Shown here piece after piece: positions 41,048-49,150 of a stretch of DNA of 64,000 nucleotides. The stretch is from NCBI GenBank assembly GCA_001797275.1, contig MGOY01000013.1, positions 59,919-123,918 on the forward strand, in the 5' to 3' direction. Origin of the DNA: Clostridiales bacterium GWF2_38_85. Its GTDB lineage: Bacteria; Bacillota; Clostridia; Oscillospirales; CAG-382. The number at the start of each line of letters is the position of its first letter. Positions within the stretch are counted from its first letter, which is position 1. The notes under the pieces are model-generated. The model saw only the letters and a list, made by a program, of their open reading frames with translations, made no database searches and was not told the origin of the DNA. Position numbers and translations under genes: made by a program.

Positions 41048-42293
41048 GTCCCGCTACCTCTTTTACCAAATCAGCATATCGAAGTGTTTCGCCATTTCGC
41101 ATACAAATAATATCATCACCATCATTCTGCTTTAAACTGGCATACCGACGCAAGATAACGCTTGCATACTTTTCATCCAGTTCGAGCATGTTACAGATTC
41201 GGTCGGTCTGTTCACAGGCGATTAGGGTAGAACCGCTCCCGCCAAAGGTGTCCAACACGATACCGTTCGCTTGACAGCTGTTCTTGATCGGATAAGCCAA
41301 AAGGTCAAGCGGCTTTGAAGTCGGATGATTACTGTTTCGCTTTGGCTTTGCGAAATTCCAGATGGTAGCTTCGGAGCGTCCAGCATACCATTTGTGTGTA
41401 CCTGTTTTCAACCAGCCATAAAGAATCGGTTCGCGCTGCCATTGATAGGGAGAACGACCCATCACGAAACTATCCTTTACCCAGATGCAGGTACCCGAAA
41501 GGTGAAATCCTGCTTCTCGAAACGCTTTACGGAAATTTTCACCTTCGGTATCAGCGTGAAAGATATATGCCGAACCACCGCTCTCAAGGTTGTCGGCTAT
41601 ATTTTGAAACGATGATAACAAAAAGTTGTAAAACTGGTCAGCTTTCATGCTATCGTTCTTTATTTTAAGTCCGCTCGCCGACTCAAATCCGACATTGTAA
41701 GGCGGATCGGTTAGAACAAGGTTCGCTTTCCGTCCGCCCATCAGCTTTTTCACGGTTTCAGCATCCGTCGCATCGCCACAGATAAGTCGGTGCCTTCCGA
41801 GCGTCCATACATCTCCGGGCAAAACAAAAGCCGCTTCTTCCAAAGCGGCTGTCAGGTTAAACTCGTCATCTTGCAAATCCGTTTCGGTAGAGAAGAGCTT
41901 TTCTATCTCGTTCATATCGAAGCCTGTTAACTCCAAGTCGAAGCCGAGGTCTTTTAACTCCGCAAATTCCAACGCCAGTAACTCTTCATCCCAACCCGCA
42001 TTTAAAGCCAATCTGTTGTCAGCGAGTATGTATGCTTTTTTCTGTGCGTCGGTTAGGTGTTCGGCAAATACGCAGGGAATTTCCATTAACCCTTCCGCTT
42101 TGGCCGCTAAGATACGTCCATGTCCCGCAATGATGTTGTAGTCCTTGTCAACGATGACAGGGTTAACAAAACCGAACTCACGAAGCGAAGAACGTAGCTG
42201 AAGTATCTGTTCCTTACTGTGGGTACGGGCATTCCTCGCGTAGGGTACGAGCCTGTCGATATTAACTTGTTCGAATCTTGATGTACTATTCAT
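41040..42293 (-). CDS. ParB-like nuclease domain fused to DNA N-methyltransferase
   Basis: 417 residues. Residues 1-100: ParB/Sulfiredoxin-like fold (VPYARNARTHSKEQILQLRSSLREFGFVNPVIVDKDYNIIAGHGRILAA). Residues ~165-400: amino-methyltransferase with DPPYNVGFES (motif IV, N4/N6 type) and TSKPLDLLAYPIKNSC ... VLDTFGGSGSTLIACEQ (motif I), in the beta-class order. This fusion is frequent in phages next to terminase small subunits. Protective methylation is likely. Confidence 0.92.
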   Translation of the reverse strand: MNSTSRFEQVNIDRLVPYARNARTHSKEQILQLRSSLREFGFVNPVIVDKDYNIIAGHGRILAAKAEGLMEIPCVFAEHLTDAQKKAYILADNRLALNAGWDEELLALEFAELKDLGFDLELTGFDMNEIEKLFSTETDLQDDEFNLTAALEEAAFVLPGDVWTLGRHRLICGDATDAETVKKLMGGRKANLVLTDPPYNVGFESASGLKIKNDSMKADQFYNFLLSSFQNIADNLESGGSAYIFHADTEGENFRKAFREAGFHLSGTCIWVKDSFVMGRSPYQWQREPILYGWLKTGTHKWYAGRSEATIWNFAKPKRNSNHPTSKPLDLLAYPIKNSCQANGIVLDTFGGSGSTLIACEQTDRICNMLELDEKYASVILRRYASLKQNDGDDIICMRNGETLRYADLVKEVAGRE

Positions 42294-42296
42294 TAT

Positions 42297-42794
42297 TTAA
42301 AACCCTCTATTCGTGAGTAATTCCAGGAAAGCGTTTTTCTCTTCGTTCTGGTTGCCGCTGTGCCGGTTAATGATTTGCATAATCAGATTGAAGTCACCCT
42401 GCATCGCTTTGTAGTATCCTTGACCCGCTGTGACATAGGGTGAGAGCTTCAGTTCTTTGGTCATTCGACCGATTTTCCGATTCATACATTCACAGGCGAG
42501 AAAACCCTGCCGGTTTAGCACATAATCCGTTATCGTCTGAGGTGCGACATAACCTTCACAGCCACGAGATGCGATGTATTCCTCAATTTCATTTCGCAGA
42601 ACATCTGCAGACGGAACTTCCTTTTCACATTCCTTCATTGCCATCGAAAAGTAGTCCGCCATTACGTTTTGGGAATAAATCTTTTTTGGTGTCGGTGCGG
42701 GTGATGCAGTTTGCTTCGCCTTACCCTCTAATTTCTTTTCGTTTATATTCTTCCGAGGACGACCTGCCCCCGGACGGTAGCCTCCGCTGGGCAT
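42297..42794 (-). CDS. Terminase small subunit, P27 family
   Basis: 165 residues from the ATG eight bases after GAGG. Opening PSGGYRPGAGRPRKN and a helical core (EYIASRGCEGYVAPQTITDYVLNRQGFLACECMNRKIGRMTKELKLSPYV) fit the P27-type small terminase. It binds pac/cos DNA and hands it to the large subunit. In most relatives the large subunit follows closely; here two methyltransferases, three other genes and a cargo unit stand between. Confidence 0.8.
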   Translation of the reverse strand: MPSGGYRPGAGRPRKNINEKKLEGKAKQTASPAPTPKKIYSQNVMADYFSMAMKECEKEVPSADVLRNEIEEYIASRGCEGYVAPQTITDYVLNRQGFLACECMNRKIGRMTKELKLSPYVTAGQGYYKAMQGDFNLIMQIINRHSGNQNEEKNAFLELLTNRGF

Positions 42795-42973
42795 ATGCGT
42801 CACCTCGTTCCAGCTTTTAATTTTGATTTATTTTTTGATTTTTGATTATTGAAAAATTCACACGGCAGGCCAAGCACGCTGAAACCCTTGAAAACACTAG
42901 AGATTTGACCACCCCCTGGTCCCTACCCCTAAAAGTAGATACGAAAGCAATCCTTTGATATCTCTTAAATAAA

Positions 42974-43324
42974 TTAAAAGTAGTCTCCTCGCTCGGCATG
43001 AAACCTTGAATGACACTCCAAGCACAAAGCCTGCAGGTTTGACCAATCGTTGTTACCACCGTCTGTCAACTTGCGTTTGTGGTGGACGAGTGTCGCGGGA
43101 GTGAGTCTGCCCTCAGCTTTGCACAGCTCACAGAGAGGATGTGCAGAAAGGAACGCCGTGCGTATCTTTACCCATGACCCGCTATAACGTTTGTTGCTGT
43201 CCGGGTCGCGGTCATAACGGTTGTATCTTTTCGCTTCAGCCTTTGTGTGTTCCTCGCAGAAACGTTTGTTCGTCAGGTTCGGACAGCAAGGATAAGCACA
43301 AGGCTTCTTTGGTTTGTAAGGCAC
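42974..43324 (-). CDS. HNH endonuclease
   Basis: 116 residues from a GTG with GGAGG six bases upstream. A Cys pair at the N-terminus (CAYPCCPNL), then CELCKAEGRLTPATLVHHKRKLTDGGNNDWSNLQALCLECHSRFHAE, a complete HNH with zinc-binding cysteines. Such nucleases next to terminase small subunits stimulate cos cleavage in HK97-like phages. The intergenic 42795-42973 holds nothing recognised. Confidence 0.9.
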   Translation of the reverse strand: MPYKPKKPCAYPCCPNLTNKRFCEEHTKAEAKRYNRYDRDPDSNKRYSGSWVKIRTAFLSAHPLCELCKAEGRLTPATLVHHKRKLTDGGNNDWSNLQALCLECHSRFHAERGDYF

Positions 43325-43503
43325 GGGCTTACCTCCACGCAAATATAAAGAAAGCCCTCAAAGGATTGCTCCCCTGAAGGCTTGGTTAATTACATTTTTA
43401 CTAATGCTATTATACCATATGTGATAAGTGTCCTCAAGTGAACTGAGGTGAACTCGACTGCACTCTTTTTCTTTTGGAAGGAAAACCCTCTTCAAGTACA
43501 ACC

Positions 43504-43941
43504 CTACAGCACATGGGAATCATTCCTTTCTTTCAATTTCCTATCCATTTCTTCAAGAGCTCGGCCGTGTAACTTATATATCCACCGTGTGGAGTAGAAC
43601 ATACTGCTTGCAATGTCATCCCACGAGAGGTGTTCAAAATAGCGTTTTATAAGAACAATCTGGCAATCGCAAATCTCAATAGTCCCAATCAGTTCCAGTA
43701 GAAACACTTTCTTTTCCTGTAGCAGAAATTCGTCCTTATGTATTTCGGCTTCCAAATCCAGTGCTTTGCATACTGCATCTGCCATCGGTGAAAGAGAACC
43801 GCTCGGATTCTTCGGCATTCCGCTCAAATTCGGAGATCCAACACCGGAAGCAAGCGCTTTCAAGGCATCCATCCGCTGCTTTTTTGTGCTAATAAAGGCT
43901 TCTGTTCGTGAAATCTGCTTGAAATATTCTTTTGCGTTCAT
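43504..43941 (-). CDS. Sigma-like/ArpU-type transcriptional regulator (DUF1492-like)
   Basis: 145 residues. The C-terminal HTH reads LIKRYFEHLSWDDIASSMFYSTRWIYKLHGRALEEMDRKL, a sigma region-4-like helix-turn-helix, preceded by long helices (EAFISTKKQRMDALKALA). This fits the DUF1492/ArpU group that sits before terminase genes in Gram-positive phages and activates late transcription. Likely the late regulator of this prophage (inference). Confidence 0.78.
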   Translation of the reverse strand: MNAKEYFKQISRTEAFISTKKQRMDALKALASGVGSPNLSGMPKNPSGSLSPMADAVCKALDLEAEIHKDEFLLQEKKVFLLELIGTIEICDCQIVLIKRYFEHLSWDDIASSMFYSTRWIYKLHGRALEEMDRKLKERNDSHVL

Positions 43942-43944
43942 AAT

Positions 43945-45393
43945 CTATACCTCCGATTTTTTATTTCTCTCGGATTGTCCTAGATTTTCATAGTTGGCTT
44001 TGACAGCAGCAATTAGCCTGTTTTGCGTGACACTTTTGTCGGCTAACGCCTTCAGCACATCCTCGTCGATCGTTCCGACTGATATAATATGCTGAATGAC
44101 GACTGTCCTTTTTTGTCCTTGCCGCCAGATTCGGGCATTAGTTTGTTGATATAACTCCAGCGACCAGGTTAGCCCGAACCAGATTAATGTACTGCCGCCG
44201 TTTTGGAGATTCAATCCGTGACCAGCAGAAGCAGGGTGAATAACGGCTACGGGAATTTCACCATTGTTCCATCTGCGAATGCTGTCTGAGCCTTTCAGTT
44301 CTTCGACTTTAAGCCGAGACCGAATCCGTTCTAAATCGTGCTGATACCAGTAAGCGATTAATACAGGATTACCGTTGGCAGCTTCCACTAAATCCTCAAG
44401 CGCATCGAGTTTTCGATCGTGGATGTAAACTGTTCTTTTATCCTCATCGTAGACTGCACCGTTCGCCATTTGCAAGAGCTTTCCACTAAGAACTGCTGCG
44501 TTGGCAGCGGTTAGTTCAATGACTCTCTCTTCGTGATCGACACTGTTTTCGTCGCGGGTATCACCCAGTGCTGTTTCGGGTGGGGTGTAATGCAAGGAAA
44601 CTACCATGTCCCGTTTCAGCTTTTCATACTGCTCATATTCCATGGGTGACATCATCACGGGATATCGCCTGTAAAGACACTCTGGCATTTTGAGATGATC
44701 GTCAGCTTTCATAGAAACTGTGATATCATCAATCAGGCTGTAGATCTTCTTTTCAGCACCGGGCTTGGGTGTATAGGAATATACAATCGTACCGTTGGTC
44801 TTGCCGGGGTTGAAGTATGTGTCACGAAACTTCCCGATAAACCGTCCGAGCCGTTTGCCGTAGTCCAGTATGCGAAACTGTGCCCAAAGATCAATTAACC
44901 CGTTTGTCGCCGGTGTTGCTGTCAGTCCAACTACTCGCTTATAGCGGTTACGCGACATTACAAGAGCTTTGAATCGCTGCGAAGTGTGGTGCTTGAAACT
45001 TGACATCTCGTCAATTACCAACATATCGAAGTCGAGTTCTTCGCCGGATTCGTTTACCAACCACGAAACATTTTCTCTGTTAATAATTGTAATCATAGCG
45101 TTCTGCCGCAGAGCCGCTTTGCGCTGCTTCTCTGTTCCGATTGCTACGGCATAAGTCAAATCGTGAAAGCAGTCCCATTGCTTTAATTCTTGAGGCCATA
45201 CCGTGAGACCGACTCGAAGAGGTGCTACCACAAGAACTTTTCGAACTTCAAATCGATCAAGCATCAGTTCGTTGAGAGCTGCCAGTGTAATTGCTGTTTT
45301 ACCAAGTCCACAGTCGAGAAATAGTGCTGAAATCGGATTTTTTATAATGAAGTCAGCAGCATACCGTTGATACTCGTGTAGTTTAAGTTCCAT
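43945..45393 (-). CDS. SNF2-family DEAD/DEAH helicase
   Basis: 482 residues from an ATG overlapping the end of the VRR-NUC gene (a GTG at 45402 is an alternative). Motifs: FLDCGLGKTAITLAAL (I), VLVVAPLRVGLTVWPQE (Ia), LVIDEMSSFKHHTSQRFKAL (II, DE), VGLTATPATNGLIDLWAQFRIL (III), AGHGLNLQNGGSTLIWFGLTWSLELYQQTNARIWRQGQ (V-VI). Typical phage SNF2 helicase acting in replication or recombination with its VRR-NUC neighbour. Confidence 0.93.
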   Translation of the reverse strand: MELKLHEYQRYAADFIIKNPISALFLDCGLGKTAITLAALNELMLDRFEVRKVLVVAPLRVGLTVWPQELKQWDCFHDLTYAVAIGTEKQRKAALRQNAMITIINRENVSWLVNESGEELDFDMLVIDEMSSFKHHTSQRFKALVMSRNRYKRVVGLTATPATNGLIDLWAQFRILDYGKRLGRFIGKFRDTYFNPGKTNGTIVYSYTPKPGAEKKIYSLIDDITVSMKADDHLKMPECLYRRYPVMMSPMEYEQYEKLKRDMVVSLHYTPPETALGDTRDENSVDHEERVIELTAANAAVLSGKLLQMANGAVYDEDKRTVYIHDRKLDALEDLVEAANGNPVLIAYWYQHDLERIRSRLKVEELKGSDSIRRWNNGEIPVAVIHPASAGHGLNLQNGGSTLIWFGLTWSLELYQQTNARIWRQGQKRTVVIQHIISVGTIDEDVLKALADKSVTQNRLIAAVKANYENLGQSERNKKSEV

Positions 45394-45676
45394 CTGGTTC
45401 ACATCCCATCTCGCTGATTATTTTTTGTATCTGATCGGTATCATCCAGAACATAGACGCGAAAACCTAACTGTCGCAGTTGCTTATGCCGTGTGACCTGC
45501 AACGCACGAGGTTTGCATCCCATTGACTTGACCTCCACAAACGCTATATAACCATCTGGTAGTAGCACAAGACGGTCGGGCATCCCGTCAAAACCCGGAC
45601 TAACGAACTTCGGGCAGAGACCGCCCAATTTCTTTACTTCATTAACAAATTTACGCTCAATTGTTTTTTCTCGCAT
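45383..45676 (-). CDS. VRR-NUC nuclease
   Basis: 97 residues: REKTIERKFVNEVKKLGGLCPKFVSPGFDGMPDRLVLLPDGYIAFVEVKSMGCKPRALQ. The PD-(D/E)xK core is seen as G-x-P-D then F-V-E-V-K. This stand-alone VRR-NUC domain is paired with an SNF2 helicase in many phages, probably processing branched replication intermediates. Confidence 0.92.
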   Translation of the reverse strand: MREKTIERKFVNEVKKLGGLCPKFVSPGFDGMPDRLVLLPDGYIAFVEVKSMGCKPRALQVTRHKQLRQLGFRVYVLDDTDQIQKIISEMGCEPDGT

Positions 45677-45690
45677 AATTTATCCCTTCC

Positions 45691-45920
45691 ACGACAACCT
45701 CTTGTTTTTATGTTGTCGCATAAAAAACCTTGATTTTATGGGCATTATTGGTACTTTGTGCGACACCTTAAAAAAATTCTCTATATATAATCCTCGTGCG
45801 TGTGTGCTATGTTTCTTTCTACTATTTAAAAATACTGATTAAATTAATATAGAGAGGTTGTCGTAGGTGTCGCAAATACCACCAAACGCCCGTAGTTACA
45901 CAGTTTTTTCGTTTGCGACA
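45691..45920. other. Candidate replication origin: iteron-like and inverted repeats
   Basis: The only sizeable noncoding gap in the replication genes. It has two exact inverted-repeat pairs: ACGACAACCTC (45691-45701) with GAGGTTGTCGT (45854-45864), and TGCGACACCT (45759-45768) with AGGTGTCGCA (45865-45874). More TGTCGCA-type words occur at 45713-45720 and, inside the VapE 3' end, 45912-45920. The middle is AT-rich (CTCTATATATAATCC). Confidence 0.5.
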
Positions 45921-48256
45921 AGCTTTCTTATATATAAGCGTTGTTCTCCGTATAAGGGAATTCGCTGCCTTTGTTTTGTCCTTTCCCAACCGCTAACGCG
46001 AGCCATAAGAGTCGCAAGCTGATAACTGTCGGTAGGTTTCAATTCGTCCGGTTTACGTCCGAAGCACTCACACCAGATTTCAACATTGGTAACGTACTTT
46101 CGACGCACTGTACCTTTGGGACTTGTTGGGTCGTTAGGGTCACGTATGTAGTCGCGCCGCCTGTAACAGTCCAGATCGTCCCAATTCTCGGGAAGCAGTC
46201 GTTCAAGGTATTCCTCAACCAAACCTTGACGCTCATCTACTTCCATTGCTTCTTTCTGTGCTACTTCGGCATCCTGTATCAAATCGCCTTCAAGATACAA
46301 CTTTTCTCCGCTTTCGTAGATTGCCTTCGCTTCCGCCCATATCTGATCGCATTCATACTCGGAGAAGTTCCATGTTTTTACTTGTTCTTCCTGATGCACC
46401 TTTACAATCAAGAACCGACGGTTTCCCGTGATGTCGCGCAGGTATCCGCGTTCTCCGTTGACTGAACCGATGATAATACACTGCCTTGGGTGGCTTTCCA
46501 CTACTTTACCGTAACTGGGACGATACTTATCGTCTGCTGTGGAGATGAACGCTTTTACCTTTTCGATGTCAGCCTTCTTCATTCCGGCAAACTCTGGTAT
46601 TTCAACGACCCAGAATCCTTGTAGTTTCTCCGCACCGGATTTATCATCCATATCGGTGAGTGAGAGTGTTTCTGAATAATACTCATCCCCCACGAGATCT
46701 TTAAAGAGTGTGGATTTACCGATACCTTGTGCGCCATCGAACACTAATACACAGTCAAACTTCGTACCTGGTTTATATATCCTTGCAACCGCTGCCGCAA
46801 AAGTCTTCCTGGTGACCGTCCGAACATAGGGAGTATCCTCCGCTTGCAGACAACGGATCAGCAGAGTACCGACTCGTTCTGTACCATCCCATGTAGGTAA
46901 GCTGTTGAGATACTCCCGAATAGGATGGAAGCGTCGTTTATCAGCAGCGTACTTGATGGCGTTATCTGCTTTGGTCGGTGAGTATAGACCATAAATATGG
47001 CTTAAGTAACCGTAAACCCCGACCTCGTCCGATTTCGACCATCCGCGTTTGATATGTTCCCACGGTACTTCGTTCCGGATATCAAGCGTATCCCGAAGTT
47101 CATTGTACGCCACATTTTTCATAACATCATCATTCATAGCGATGACAACATAATTTTCATAGATATCACAGATCTCACCGCTTTTTTCGAGTTCAAGCGA
47201 GAGCTGCCATTTCTTATCCCCTTCTACAGGAGAAGTAAAATCCTCACCCGCTTGTTCCAGACGTTTTTCGGCGAGCCAAGCTTTGACTGCATCATCCTTA
47301 CCGGTTTCATCAAGCATTGCTTTTACGCTTTCCTTTTCGTCCAGATGTCCGAAGCGATGGATACGCATTAGATCAAAAGCGTTCAACAACTGCCCATAAG
47401 CGGGGTCGCTTGCATGATTGGAGTATACAAACTTATCATCATACACGATCACACCCGCCGTGCTGTCGGCTGGTATGTAACCATATCGACCTCCGACAGC
47501 GGGTTCGTATATATCAGTGAGTTTTGTTTCTATAAATTTTTGTATTGGAAAGTAGACATTATTAAATGCGCCGATAATACCATTCTTAGTAAGTGGATCT
47601 GCTTGACGCTTAATTTCCCGTTGTACCAATGTCCCCTCACGCTTTGTTGTCGGGAGCATCGTGCAATCATACCAGTTGGGGTACTTGGAAAGGAACTCGT
47701 CGGGGTCAAGCCATTCGCCTTCAAACCGGCTGCAGTAATATTCTCCATCGATTGAGCAGGACGGCCAGTACATCAACTGGTGCGAGATATATGAACAAGG
47801 GTCGAACTGGTCTATACCGTATTCGTTTGCGACATACCGTGAAATAGCAGCAAATTCCTCCGGTGAAATATTGCGAGTCAGTGGAATCAATATTCGGTAT
47901 CTTGGTGCGTCGGGAGTATGGCTGTGGGTACTGTAAACAAAGCACTCATAACGGTGAACAGTTGTAAACTTTACAATAAAGTCTTTTTCAGCTTCATCTG
48001 CATCCAGTTTCAGCATCGAGAGGTAAGCGACCGTATCGCTTTTTCGCCTACCTCCGTGGAGATGTCCGGTAACGAACCCACCCACATCTTTGATATCGTC
48101 ACGCTTGGTTTTCGAAAGCTTGGCATACTCCGCATTGGTCTCTATTGTACGCTTCGGTACTTTGAGCTGTTCACAGAGTTCCTCCCATCCGGTTTCTTTG
48201 TTTACCCATTTCTTTGCGTACCGGCTGTTGCCGATGGAAATCGGTAATTTATGCAT
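45896..48256 (-). CDS. VapE-type helicase/primase (virulence-associated protein E)
   Basis: 786 residues. N-terminal ~330: primase-like region (DVGGFVTGHLHGGRRKSDTVAYLSMLKLDAD, FVYSTHSHTPDAPRYRILIPL), probably the phage replication primase. C-terminal ~400: VirE/VapE ATPase with Walker A FDGAQGIGKSTLFKDLVGDEYYSETL, Walker B-like WVVEIPEFAGMKKADIEKVKAFISTADDKYRPSYGK, and the sensor region GSVNGERGYLRDITGNRRFL. GAGGTGG precedes the ATG, which overlaps the DUF4406 gene. A probable replication initiator, consistent with origin-like repeats at its 3' end. Confidence 0.92.
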   Translation of the reverse strand: MHKLPISIGNSRYAKKWVNKETGWEELCEQLKVPKRTIETNAEYAKLSKTKRDDIKDVGGFVTGHLHGGRRKSDTVAYLSMLKLDADEAEKDFIVKFTTVHRYECFVYSTHSHTPDAPRYRILIPLTRNISPEEFAAISRYVANEYGIDQFDPCSYISHQLMYWPSCSIDGEYYCSRFEGEWLDPDEFLSKYPNWYDCTMLPTTKREGTLVQREIKRQADPLTKNGIIGAFNNVYFPIQKFIETKLTDIYEPAVGGRYGYIPADSTAGVIVYDDKFVYSNHASDPAYGQLLNAFDLMRIHRFGHLDEKESVKAMLDETGKDDAVKAWLAEKRLEQAGEDFTSPVEGDKKWQLSLELEKSGEICDIYENYVVIAMNDDVMKNVAYNELRDTLDIRNEVPWEHIKRGWSKSDEVGVYGYLSHIYGLYSPTKADNAIKYAADKRRFHPIREYLNSLPTWDGTERVGTLLIRCLQAEDTPYVRTVTRKTFAAAVARIYKPGTKFDCVLVFDGAQGIGKSTLFKDLVGDEYYSETLSLTDMDDKSGAEKLQGFWVVEIPEFAGMKKADIEKVKAFISTADDKYRPSYGKVVESHPRQCIIIGSVNGERGYLRDITGNRRFLIVKVHQEEQVKTWNFSEYECDQIWAEAKAIYESGEKLYLEGDLIQDAEVAQKEAMEVDERQGLVEEYLERLLPENWDDLDCYRRRDYIRDPNDPTSPKGTVRRKYVTNVEIWCECFGRKPDELKPTDSYQLATLMARVSGWERTKQRQRIPLYGEQRLYIRKLVANEKTV

Positions 48257-48689
48257 GGGATACCACCTCGCATTTGTTATTAAAGTACCTGATGGTTATT
48301 CCTCGTTTTCGAGCTTTGGCGATTTCACGCGACATACCGTCACTAACGGTATCGCCAAAAGCCCATAATTCATCGCATTTATTAAGCAGTATCAGTGCAA
48401 AACGAAGCCCCAGTTCACGTTGTACTTTATCACTATCGTCCATGAACTGCGGATAGTGAAGGTGCGGTGCTAGGGGGATCGCTCCCCTGCTGACCGCGAA
48501 CCTGCAATAGTCCCGTGCTTTCTCTGTGTTGTATTCGGTTTCACTGGAATAAGGAGAAGCGATGTAGACGAGGGGCATATAGTTCTTTGTAACCTTTTCC
48601 TCACGGGTTACATTGGCAAGTGCGATTCCTGCTGTCGTATCAAGATATCCTTCTATGTTTTTCATTTCCACTGTCTTAACCCTCATCAA
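48249..48689 (-). CDS. DUF4406-like nucleotide deoxyribosyltransferase-fold protein
   Basis: 146 residues if started at 48689 (TTG/ATG cluster overlapping the upstream gene); a start near 48578 would leave just the domain. Core: PLVYIASPYSSETEYNTEKARDYCRFAVSRGAIPLAPHLHYPQFMDDSDKVQRELGL...LLNKCDELWAFGDTVSDGMSREIAKARKRG. This fits the nucleoside 2-deoxyribosyltransferase-like DUF4406 family of phages. Presumed nucleotide metabolism. Confidence 0.8.
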   Translation of the reverse strand: MMRVKTVEMKNIEGYLDTTAGIALANVTREEKVTKNYMPLVYIASPYSSETEYNTEKARDYCRFAVSRGAIPLAPHLHYPQFMDDSDKVQRELGLRFALILLNKCDELWAFGDTVSDGMSREIAKARKRGITIRYFNNKCEVVSHA

Positions 48690-49068
48690 TACCGATTGCC
48701 ATTTTCGCTAGAGCGTTACCAAATTCGTTGTATTCTTCGGGACGCAAGTCTTCTAAGGAATTAATATGGAACGAGTCGTAAAGGTATTGGATTTCTTCTC
48801 CATAACCGGAGCGAACCAGGATGTTTTCAAGCCAAACAATACCATCGTAGATAATTGGCACTATAACTTCATCGGTCACTTTTTTTGTTGTGCATCGGGA
48901 GCAAATAAAACTTGTTGAAAACAGATCGCTTTCACCATCAGAAAGAATTTCCACAAGATCAACAGGGAGTTCGCACTCGCATTTTTGGCATCTTGTGAAT
49001 ACGTTTTCATCAGTTATTTCCGTCTTGACTGTTCCGCCGCCCAGCAGTTTTGATTTTATGTAGAACAT
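48676..49068 (-). CDS. Phage protein with zinc-ribbon-like Cys pairs
   Basis: 130 residues, GGAGG six bases before ATG. CQKCECELPVD and CSRCTTKKV (two CxxC) about 30 residues apart suggest a zinc ribbon; the C-terminus is acidic and helical. Function not recognised. Overlaps the DUF4406 gene. Confidence 0.65.
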   Translation of the reverse strand: MFYIKSKLLGGGTVKTEITDENVFTRCQKCECELPVDLVEILSDGESDLFSTSFICSRCTTKKVTDEVIVPIIYDGIVWLENILVRSGYGEEIQYLYDSFHINSLEDLRPEEYNEFGNALAKMAIGIDEG

Positions 49069-49104
49069 TTTCTACCTCCGTAATCATGATAGGTAGTATC
49101 ACCT

Positions 49105-49147
49105 TCGTTAACTACAGGACAACCAAGATATAAAATCCGTAGTGTAA
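49105..49147. repeat. Dispersed intergenic repeat, copy 3
   Basis: Contains AGGACA, a 12-base spacer, AAATCCGTAGTG and a TAAGTTT tail, as in copies at 2875-2923 and 53431-53472; it lacks the CCTCACT-TATT half. It lies right after the DNA polymerase stop on the minus strand. Confidence 0.55.
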
Positions 49148-49150
49148 GTT

